A stretch of DNA of 23,371 bases from a virus: IMG/VR virus record IMGVR_UViG_3300047317_000732, positions 1-23,371 of that record; one strand, given 5' to 3'. This document shows positions 5,591 to 11,194 of this stretch, piece by piece (position 1 is the first letter of the stretch; the number at the start of each line of letters is the position of its first letter). The position numbers were made by a program, and so were the translations under genes. The notes under the pieces were generated by a model. That model was not told the origin of the DNA. It did no database searches and saw nothing but the letters and a program-made list of their open reading frames with translations.

Positions 5591-5929
5591 ATGCCGTATA
5601 TCACAATCACCGTTAAACCGTACGATACCCTGGCCACCGCGGCCAGGGATTGCCACGGCAAGACGCCCAGCCTCAAAGTGCTGCAAAAGGCGGTTGGTGG
5701 GTACATCGAAACCGTGCCGCACCTGACCAGCATCGAGCTCGATGGCAAGCGGGTGCGCTGCACCGCCTACGCCAACGAGGAGGGCCGATTGCACGATCTG
5801 CCCCGTAACCACCACATGAGTAACCTCTGGAAGCGGGAGTTGCTGCGCCAGTCACCGAACGCCGAATTCCGCTACGAACCCGAGCTTTACGGGCCAGTGG
5901 TCTTCGTTGTCAAGGCCTCGGTCAAGTAG
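5591..5929 (+). CDS. DUF3846-like small protein
   Basis: A 112-residue protein with the DUF3846 pattern: LKVLQKAVGGYIETVP, a middle strand ending in CTAYANEEGRLHDLPRN (residues about 57-74), and a C-terminal ELYGPVVFVVK. DUF3846 proteins are frequent in phages and mobile elements near early genes; their function is unknown. The ATG at 5591 has AAAGGAG seven bases upstream. It shares the unit of promoter copy 5 and is followed by two rightward terminators. The high GC content matches the gene before it and differs from the genes after the terminators. Confidence 0.78.
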   Translation: MPYITITVKPYDTLATAARDCHGKTPSLKVLQKAVGGYIETVPHLTSIELDGKRVRCTAYANEEGRLHDLPRNHHMSNLWKRELLRQSPNAEFRYEPELYGPVVFVVKASVK

Positions 5930-5945
5930 GTTTTCGAGCGCTGGG

Positions 5946-5971
5946 AAAAGCGGGCTTTGCGCCCGCTTTTT
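5946..5971 (+). terminator. intrinsic terminator 1 of a tandem pair
   Basis: GCGGGC (5950-5955) pairs with GCCCGC (5961-5966) around TTTGC, with AAAA and TTTTT flanks extending the stem. It lies 16 bases past the stop of the DUF3846-like gene. The A and T flanks would also let it act on leftward transcripts. Confidence 0.85.
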
Positions 5972-6014
5972 CAGCTCGGGGGTATTGCAATCGGCATTAG
6001 CAGCGTAGCGCAAG

Positions 6015-6044
6015 AAAAGGCCCCGTTTAGGCGGGGCTTTTTTT
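6015..6044 (+). terminator. intrinsic terminator 2 of a tandem pair
   Basis: GCCCCG (6020-6025) pairs with CGGGGC (6032-6037) around TTTAGG, followed by seven T. Together with the first terminator it isolates the early rightward unit from the late operon. Confidence 0.88.
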
Positions 6045-6045
6045 G

Positions 6046-6207
6046 TAAAGTTTGTGTACTACCAAATTTTTTGCTTGCAATCGTTAGCTTTGAATAGCAT
6101 ACTACCAACGCTCATCCAAGAAACTAATAACATGTTTAACTACCAACGCTCTAATCATAGGGCTGCGGTAGCTCTCTGTGCTTGCGGGAGTGGGGAATGG
6201 AGAGCAG
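6046..6207 (+). promoter_or_regulatory. late-operon leader with candidate promoter
   Basis: A 162-base gene-free leader before the NusG-like gene. The best promoter candidate is TTGCAA (6075-6080), 17 bases, then CATACT (6098-6103); TTGCTT (6071-6076) with TAGCAT (6095-6100) is an alternative. The -35 is the same hexamer as in the five early modules, but the rest of the module is absent. The leader also has a 13-base direct repeat and GCGGTAGC at 6165-6172. A frame from 6054 to 6251 crosses it but has no ribosome site and is not called. Confidence 0.5.
6101..6151 (+). repeat. 13-bp direct repeat in the late leader
   Basis: ACTACCAACGCTC occurs at 6101-6113 and again at 6139-6151. A truncated ACTACCAA lies at 6058-6065. 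The three starts are 43 and 38 bases apart, close to four helical turns. The first full copy overlaps the candidate -10. They could be binding sites for a phage regulator. Confidence 0.7.
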
Positions 6208-6714
6208 ATGGCATGGGCTTGCTTTCAAACTTATGGTGCTCAGGAACGTAAAGCTGTCGAGAACCTGACTCGACAGGGTCTAGACGCGTTTTGCCCGTTC
6301 TACACCAAACCCGTACTTCCATCTATCCGAGCACGAGGTCCTAAGGACGCTCCGTTATTTCCCTGTTACGGTTTTGTCTATCTTGAAGATAAGACGCAGT
6401 GGGGAATCCCCGGAAATACATACGGGGTCATTCGGCTTTTAACAGGAAACAAGTTAGATCCAAGACCTTTATGGGTGGCTACCACCTATATCGAGACAAT
6501 TTATGAGATTCAAGCAAAGTTTGGTGGGAATGTCTTACCGGTTGATACGATAGTCAGAGTAAAAACTAAAGATAGCCCGTTTTTTGATCAAATAGGTACT
6601 GTTATTTCAATGAATTCAAACGATAGAATCCGGTTATTGATGAGTTTGTTCAATCGAGACATTATAGTAGAATTCGAAGCAGGTGCGGATTTAGAAATTG
6701 TGGAGCTTGAGTAG
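6208..6714 (+). CDS. NusG/RfaH-like transcription elongation factor
   Basis: A 168-residue protein with full NusG-type architecture. The NGN domain (about 1-100) starts MAWACFQTYGAQERKAVENL and contains LDAFCPFY and LFPCYGFVYLED, then YGVIRLL. The KOW domain (about 113-168) contains VDTIVRVKTKDSPFFDQIG followed by strands ending in IVEFEAGADLEIVE. NGN binds across the RNA polymerase clamp and keeps it elongating; the KOW domain contacts Rho or ribosomal S10 in bacterial members. Its length (168) is near RfaH (162) and NusG (181). The ATG at 6208 is chosen because GGAG lies five bases upstream; a GTG at 6178 lacks that. It is the first gene of the late operon and overlaps terS by one base, suggesting it supports processive late transcription. 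Whether it acts everywhere or only at special sites is not visible. Confidence 0.88.
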   Translation: MAWACFQTYGAQERKAVENLTRQGLDAFCPFYTKPVLPSIRARGPKDAPLFPCYGFVYLEDKTQWGIPGNTYGVIRLLTGNKLDPRPLWVATTYIETIYEIQAKFGGNVLPVDTIVRVKTKDSPFFDQIGTVISMNSNDRIRLLMSLFNRDIIVEFEAGADLEIVELE

Positions 6715-7691
6715 TGACGAAAATCCCTCCCAACCAACCAAAGACAGATAGGAAGGTGAAATACGGTAACAGTACTGCTTATTCTCGTATGCGTTTTGAT
6801 GATTTACCGCCTTCCCCTCAGACGTTGTGGTTCTATGGTAGATTACCCGCACACCAGCGCAAGTTTGTTGATGAATTGATTGTCAGTCAGGATCCGCAGC
6901 AGGCTGCCACTCGGTCGGGATTCTTGAATTACGATAGTGCAATGAAAGAGATTAGTGTTCGTTGTGCTATCCGTGAACGACTTGAGACTATTACAGAGAT
7001 GGCATCGGTTACTGCAGCTGATGTTCGTCGTGAATTAAAACATATTTACGAAGGCGATCCCACCGAGATTACCGGTGTTTGGCGGGTGCCCTGCAGGCAT
7101 TGTTGGGGTGAAGGCAATCGCTTTCAGTACACCGACCCTGAAATGTACTATGTTGAGCAGGCGCAGTCTTACGGTGAAAACAATTGGCCCTCTTCCTGTA
7201 TTACTAACGAATTCGGGCCCTTGATCTTCAAACATGCTACCGCTGCATGGGTGGCTGGTAAGAATCATCACCAAGTCGATATCAAGGGTGGTAGTGGGTA
7301 TAGTCGCAACCGTGAAATCAACTCGGATTGCCCACAATGCCATGGTATTGGCGAACCGATGATGTATGTTTGTGATACAAGGTACCTTTCGGAATCAGCC
7401 AAAAAGATCTTTAAGGGTGTAAGGGTTGGTGATAACAAAATCGAAGTAATGACGATTGATAAGACTCACGCCCTAACATTATTGGCAAGAGATACTCAGG
7501 TTGGTATTGAGCGGCGGGAAATCACAATTAACCTCCCCCGCACAAAGGAAGAATTTGAAGAGACAGTCAGGAAAATGTCTGTTGATGAACTTGAAATGTT
7601 TATCGCTAATATGATCACGCTTGGGGAAGAAGAGTACGAAGTACAAGGTGCGGGGGCACAGCGTAGGTTAAAGTTTTCAAGAGGTAACTAA
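6714..7691 (+). CDS. terS: terminase small subunit
   Basis: A 325-residue protein with an N-terminal helix-turn-helix region (about 50-115: AHQRKFVDELIVSQDPQQAA, TRSGF) of the terminase small subunit type that recognises the packaging site. It also has an inserted zinc module with two DnaJ-like halves, CRHCWG (127-132) and CPQCHG (206-211), as in a subgroup of proteobacterial phage small subunits. The C-terminus has an acidic oligomerisation-type helix (TKEEFEETVRKMSVDELEMF). It begins with GTG at 6714, overlapping the NusG-like stop by one base. Position upstream of terL with only the lipoprotein gene between supports the call. It is longer than the usual 150-200 residues because of the zinc insert. 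Confidence 0.85.
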   Translation: MTKIPPNQPKTDRKVKYGNSTAYSRMRFDDLPPSPQTLWFYGRLPAHQRKFVDELIVSQDPQQAATRSGFLNYDSAMKEISVRCAIRERLETITEMASVTAADVRRELKHIYEGDPTEITGVWRVPCRHCWGEGNRFQYTDPEMYYVEQAQSYGENNWPSSCITNEFGPLIFKHATAAWVAGKNHHQVDIKGGSGYSRNREINSDCPQCHGIGEPMMYVCDTRYLSESAKKIFKGVRVGDNKIEVMTIDKTHALTLLARDTQVGIERREITINLPRTKEEFEETVRKMSVDELEMFIANMITLGEEEYEVQGAGAQRRLKFSRGN

Positions 7692-7692
7692 C

Positions 7693-7848
7693 ATGAAGTT
7701 GATCATTCTCTCTCTAGTGGTTGGTATGGGCTTTGTCCTTGCCGGCTGCACTGGTTGTGGCGTAAATGGTCAACGCTGTGTGACCGGTTACACTTACACC
7801 CAGACACAACCCGGTGTCTGGGTAATTACAGTGCAGTACGGTAGCTGA
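7693..7848 (+). CDS. small lipoprotein between terS and terL
   Basis: A 51-residue protein with a type II signal peptide: MKLIILSLVVGMGFVLAGC, with the lipobox LAGC and the lipidated Cys at residue 19. The mature part is only 32 residues (CTGCGVNGQRC, then aromatic and Thr-rich). AGAGG lies eight bases upstream of the ATG at 7693. Its TGA shares one base with the terL ATG. Small phage lipoproteins with this layout are outer-membrane spanins (Rz1-like) or superinfection-exclusion lipoproteins. No Rz-like partner gene is visible beside it, so exclusion or a decoration role is equally possible. The LAGC and +2 Thr predict outer-membrane sorting. Confidence 0.75.
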   Translation: MKLIILSLVVGMGFVLAGCTGCGVNGQRCVTGYTYTQTQPGVWVITVQYGS

Positions 7849-9479
7849 TGCCTACCAAGACTAGACATCAAACATTACCACATGAACGGCGCCGTCTGGA
7901 AGATTTGGCGCTGGATACCTATGTTAGTTTGAAAGACAGGGTAATTCCAAAGTTACAGTTGATTAAGGAACCTGATGTAGACTTGAAATGGGCCTACTCC
8001 TATGCGGGTAGGCCACATGATTTCATTGCTGAAATCGTACCTGATTGGTATGGTAGTAATTGGACTTCCTGGCGTTCTTTTGTTGGTACTGTATTCGCCA
8101 TTCCATTTGAAGAAAATGAAGAATACCAGATCTTTAGAGACTGCACTGATCTTGTTGATCAGCCTACGAAAAAGTCGTCACGGGTCTGGATGCCGGTCGG
8201 TCGTCGCGGCGGGAAGTCTCGTATACTTGCTGCTATTTCTGTGTATTTGGGTTGTTGTTATGATTGGTCTCATTATCTGGACCCCGGGGAACTGGGTGTA
8301 CTACTTGTATTGGCAGCAGACCGTCGACAAGCTCGAGTAATCATGGGTTATGTTAAAGCCTTTCTAGATCATCCGAAATTGAAGACCAGAGTCAAGACAG
8401 AGAACGCCGAATCTGTTCTATTTCATGGTAATATCTTAGTTGAAGTGGGTACAGCTAGTTATAGAGCAGTCCGGTCAAGAACCATTATTGCGGCATTGTG
8501 TGATGAGATTGCTTTTTGGCATAGTGACGAATCTTCAGCAAATCCGGATACTGAAATTATTGCCGCTCTTGAGCCGGCAATGGCCACCATCCCAAATGCA
8601 CTATTGTTGGGCGCTTCATCCCCATACGCTCGCCGTGGTGTATTGTGGAATAACTTTGAAAGGTACTTTGGTAAAGATGATGGGCCGCTAATTTGGCGCG
8701 CACCCACAAGGGTGATGAACCCTACGGTACCACAATCATTTATTGATGAAAAGTACGAAGAAGACCCCTATAGTGCGGCAGCTGAATATGGTGCCGAATT
8801 TAGATCTGATGTTGATGCGTTTATTACGAAAGAGGCAATTGATAGTGTAACAACTCGCGGATTACATGAATTGCCTTATGAGATGGGGATGCGTTATTAC
8901 GGATTTGTAGATCCTAGTGGTGGTTCCAGTGATAGTATGACCCTGGCAATTGGCCATATTGATCCGCAGACCAAACGTGGTGTACTTGATGTATTGAGAG
9001 AGCGTAGACCACAATTCTCACCGGAAGCGGTGGTTGAAGAGTTTGTTTCAGTACTACATACTTATCGGGTCTTTAGGGTAGTTGGTGACCACTATGCTGG
9101 TGAGTGGCCCAGGGAAAGATTTAGAATAAAGGGTGTTGAATATAATGTCTCTAAGGCAAGTAAATCCGACATTTACGTTGCATTTCTACCGATCGTCAAC
9201 GCCGGACGGTGTGAGTTACTTGATAACAGTCGCCTATATAACCAGTTGCTCGGACTCGACCGGCGAATCTCACGTGGAGGTCATGAAACAATTGATCACT
9301 CTCCGGGGACACACGACGATCTCGCAAATGTGGTCGCAGGTGTGATGCACATTATGCTCAGCAAGCGTCAGACCTTGAATGTCGATCCCAAGGTACTGGC
9401 AATGTCTGAGACACTGGTTGCTCGTAGACCAGTAGATTTGGTTAATCTAACTTCCAATATGCACGGACCTCGGTGGTAA
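7848..9479 (+). CDS. terL: terminase large subunit (packaging ATPase-nuclease)
   Basis: A 543-residue protein with all key terminase motifs. The Walker A-like GRRGGKS is at 118-124, Walker B ends in CDE (D219, E220), and the coupling motif GASSP is at 255-259. The RNase H-like nuclease domain has acidic residues at D355 (GFVDPSGG), D414 (VVGDHYAGEW) and D490/D491 (HDDLANVVAG). It pumps DNA through the portal and cuts concatemers. The length is typical. The ATG at 7848 overlaps the lipoprotein stop by one base. The next gene begins at the TAATG that ends it. All catalytic positions are intact. Confidence 0.95.
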   Translation: MPTKTRHQTLPHERRRLEDLALDTYVSLKDRVIPKLQLIKEPDVDLKWAYSYAGRPHDFIAEIVPDWYGSNWTSWRSFVGTVFAIPFEENEEYQIFRDCTDLVDQPTKKSSRVWMPVGRRGGKSRILAAISVYLGCCYDWSHYLDPGELGVLLVLAADRRQARVIMGYVKAFLDHPKLKTRVKTENAESVLFHGNILVEVGTASYRAVRSRTIIAALCDEIAFWHSDESSANPDTEIIAALEPAMATIPNALLLGASSPYARRGVLWNNFERYFGKDDGPLIWRAPTRVMNPTVPQSFIDEKYEEDPYSAAAEYGAEFRSDVDAFITKEAIDSVTTRGLHELPYEMGMRYYGFVDPSGGSSDSMTLAIGHIDPQTKRGVLDVLRERRPQFSPEAVVEEFVSVLHTYRVFRVVGDHYAGEWPRERFRIKGVEYNVSKASKSDIYVAFLPIVNAGRCELLDNSRLYNQLLGLDRRISRGGHETIDHSPGTHDDLANVVAGVMHIMLSKRQTLNVDPKVLAMSETLVARRPVDLVNLTSNMHGPRW

Positions 9480-9631
9480 TGGCAGAGTCAAGACAACAAC
9501 CTCCGGAACCACGTCATCATGGCCGAATGACTCCTGATGAAATGGAAGCCGCAATTCGGGAATTGTTAGAATGGAAGGCAAAGATCGAGAAATCGGAAGC
9601 AGCCGTACCGATAGTAGTGGACACGAAGTAG
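9479..9631 (+). CDS. 50-residue helical protein after terL
   Basis: A short gene coupled to terL by TAATG. The N-terminus is rich in Gln, Pro and His (ESRQQPPEPRHHGRMTPDEM), followed by an amphipathic helix (EAAIRELLEWKAKIEKSEAA) suitable for a short coiled coil. No family is recognised. Its end overlaps the following frame by 61 bases in another frame. Coupling and charge patterning favour a real gene, but the overlap leaves some doubt. Confidence 0.6.
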   Translation: MAESRQQPPEPRHHGRMTPDEMEAAIRELLEWKAKIEKSEAAVPIVVDTK

Positions 9632-9897
9632 AAACCCTCAAGGTTGGCGGGAAATATGCTACGGCCATTAGTCATGATGGTGTTCATACTTTTGCCCTTT
9701 CTGTTGCGATGAAAAAGACTGATAATTCAACCACTACTGTTGATGGTGGCGGTACAAGTTTTCGTGCGATGACAGAGGTGACCGAATATCAAAAGGCATT
9801 GTTGGCGGAAGGATTTGCGGTGCAAGTAACTCAATATCCTTCTAATCATTCACAACACGCTAAGGACGACGCTTTGGCACTGGCGGGTACACTATAG
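9571..9897 (+). CDS. small hypothetical protein
   Basis: A frame of up to 108 residues starting at an ATG at 9571 with GGGAA nine bases upstream. The first 20 residues overlap the 50-residue gene, so the true start may be later; there is no clear ribosome site for one. The body (VGGKYATAISHDGVHTFALSVAMKKT) is beta-rich, and the C-terminal part is helical (EYQKALLAEGFAVQV). No family is recognised. Its stop directly abuts the ATG of the collagen-like gene (TAGATG). Confidence 0.55.
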   Translation: MEGKDREIGSSRTDSSGHEVETLKVGGKYATAISHDGVHTFALSVAMKKTDNSTTTVDGGGTSFRAMTEVTEYQKALLAEGFAVQVTQYPSNHSQHAKDDALALAGTL

Positions 9898-10857
9898 ATG
9901 TCTGATATCTATATTCCCTCACCGGATCCCAGACCCGATTTGGGTCTAACAATGTTCTACCAGACTCATCGACTGATAGAGGCCGCACCGATTGTCAGTT
10001 TTACCCATGGATCACCATCTATTGTTGTTGTAAATGATAATGGAGTCGAACATACAATTGAGGTCACCGAAGCATTCTTTACCGCAGGTGACCCTGAAAT
10101 TGGTGATTACTTTGTTGCTTACCCAGACCCAGCACAAACTATGTACTGGGAAGCGAAACTGGCATTTGAGCAAGCCTATACAGTTGTAGTTGAGGGACCA
10201 CCGGGTCCGCAAGGTCCGCAGGGTGAACCAGGAGAAACTGGACCACAAGGTGAACCAGGAGAAACTGGACCACAAGGTGAACCAGGACCTACTGGAAATA
10301 CTGGTCCTATTGGCCCTACTGGCCCTAGTGGTCCTACTGTTGTCAGTGTTGATAATGGGAATCTAGCCGAGCTAGGTTCTGATAATCTATTACTTGTCCC
10401 GAATACTTCAAGACTTGTGGGTGTAACTGACGGATCTGATGCACAACCTGGTGAGATTGGTGAATACGTAGTATCGGCTAACGCAGTTGGTATTGCAGTT
10501 ACTTCGGATGTGCCCGCAACGATTACACAAATCACTTTGAGTCCTGGCTGCTGGGAAATGTGGGGTTGTGTTGACTTTCGACCTCCCTCCAATAAAAGTC
10601 CAAATATGATTTGTGGCAGTATTAGTTTGAATGATAACTCGCTGCCGACTGACAACGATCTGTACGTGGGCGTCGGCATTATGACGTTGTTTTATACAAC
10701 GGCGCTGACATCCGGGGCGCGGCAGGTATTGATGACTGGACAATGCCGTGCTAACACTGCGGTATCTCTTACCGTTTATCTGGTAGGAGAGACGGCTTTT
10801 GGTGGTGGCGGTACTTCGAATGTTCAGGGTTACATCTGTGCTAGGCGCGTCCGATGA
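9898..10857 (+). CDS. collagen-like fibre protein
   Basis: A 319-residue protein. Residues 1-98 form an anchor-type N-terminal domain ([20 protein letters not shown] onward). Residues about 99-146 are Gly-X-Y collagen triplets ([19 protein letters not shown] and similar). Residues about 150-319 are a beta-rich C-terminal head domain ([41 protein letters not shown]) of the kind that trimerises fibre tips. It is likely a virion fibre. Its position between terminase and portal is unusual for a receptor-binding tail fibre and favours a head fibre or decoration. Its triplets are encoded by 27-base repeats. No signal peptide is present. Confidence 0.8.
   Translation: MSDIYIPSPDPRPDLGLTMFYQTHRLIEAAPIVSFTHGSPSIVVVNDNGVEHTIEVTEAFFTAGDPEIGDYFVAYPDPAQTMYWEAKLAFEQAYTVVVEGPPGPQGPQGEPGETGPQGEPGETGPQGEPGPTGNTGPIGPTGPSGPTVVSVDNGNLAELGSDNLLLVPNTSRLVGVTDGSDAQPGEIGEYVVSANAVGIAVTSDVPATITQITLSPGCWEMWGCVDFRPPSNKSPNMICGSISLNDNSLPTDNDLYVGVGIMTLFYTTALTSGARQVLMTGQCRANTAVSLTVYLVGETAFGGGGTSNVQGYICARRVR
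10222..10287 (+). repeat. 27-bp tandem repeats coding for collagen triplets
   Basis: Two exact 27-base copies (10222-10248 and 10249-10275) are followed by a third partial copy (10276-10287). Each encodes GEPGETGPQ, three collagen triplets. Repeat number can change by slippage or recombination without breaking the frame. Confidence 0.9.
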
Positions 10858-10874
10858 CTCACGTGGAGGGCAAG

Positions 10875-11033
10875 ATGATCATCGAAATCCTGTTCGTCGT
10901 CGTGATGTTTCTGTGGCTCCTCACAATCCTACCCTTTCCACCATTACAACCATTCGCCACGTCAAACGTCTTCTTTGCGTTTGTGGCTGTGTTGTTGCTG
11001 GGGTTGTTTATCTTTATGCCTGGCATTAGATAA
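10875..11033 (+). CDS. 52-residue membrane protein
   Basis: Two hydrophobic segments (about 2-19, IIEILFVVVMFLWLLTIL, and about 31-48, NVFFAFVAVLLLGLFIFM) with a short Pro-rich loop between. This is a small helical-hairpin membrane protein. The ATG at 10875 is chosen over the ATGA-overlapping ATG at 10854, because GGAGG lies six bases upstream. It is coupled by TAATG to the DUF3309-like gene. A holin role is possible from topology alone but unproven. Confidence 0.7.
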   Translation: MIIEILFVVVMFLWLLTILPFPPLQPFATSNVFFAFVAVLLLGLFIFMPGIR

Positions 11034-11194
11034 TGCTTGGCATTATTCTTCTAGTTATACTAATCCTACTGCTTGTAGGTGGGTTGCCTAATTGGGGGCA
11101 TATGGCACCTTACAACTATGGTTATTACCCATCATTTGGGGTTTTGTTATTGATAATTGTTCTACTAGTCTTGATCTTCGGAGGACATCTCTAG
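11033..11194 (+). CDS. DUF3309-family membrane protein
   Basis: A 53-residue protein matching the DUF3309 pattern closely. It has a first segment MLGIILLVILILLLVGGLPNW, an aromatic-rich loop with NYGYYPSFG, and a second segment GVLLLIIVLLVLIFGGHL. DUF3309 proteins are short, common in Alphaproteobacteria, and of unknown function. The first codon overlaps the stop of the 52-residue membrane gene (TAATG). The last codons contain GGAGG, which serves as the ribosome site for the TTG of the portal gene. A pair of tiny membrane proteins before a portal gene hints at a lysis or membrane-associated head-assembly role, which is inference. Confidence 0.75.
   Translation: MLGIILLVILILLLVGGLPNWGHMAPYNYGYYPSFGVLLLIIVLLVLIFGGHL

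Noticed and set aside
5970-6010. Extra promoter with TTGCAA at about 5984 between the two terminators
   Set aside because: No -10-like hexamer at 16-18 bases was found (TAGCAG and TAGCGC only), and a terminator follows directly.
6054-6251. 65-residue frame across the late leader
   Set aside because: It has no ribosome site, runs through the promoter and repeats, and overlaps the NusG-like start.
9571-9631. Programmed -1 frameshift joining the 50-residue gene to the 108-residue gene
   Set aside because: The overlap holds no X XXY YYZ slippery heptamer, and each frame has its own plausible start.
10012-10743. Overlapping minus-strand frames of up to 167 residues opposite the fibre gene
   Set aside because: They are antisense images of the collagen-like repeats (Pro/Gly/Ser runs), with no ribosome site, inside a well-supported plus-strand gene.
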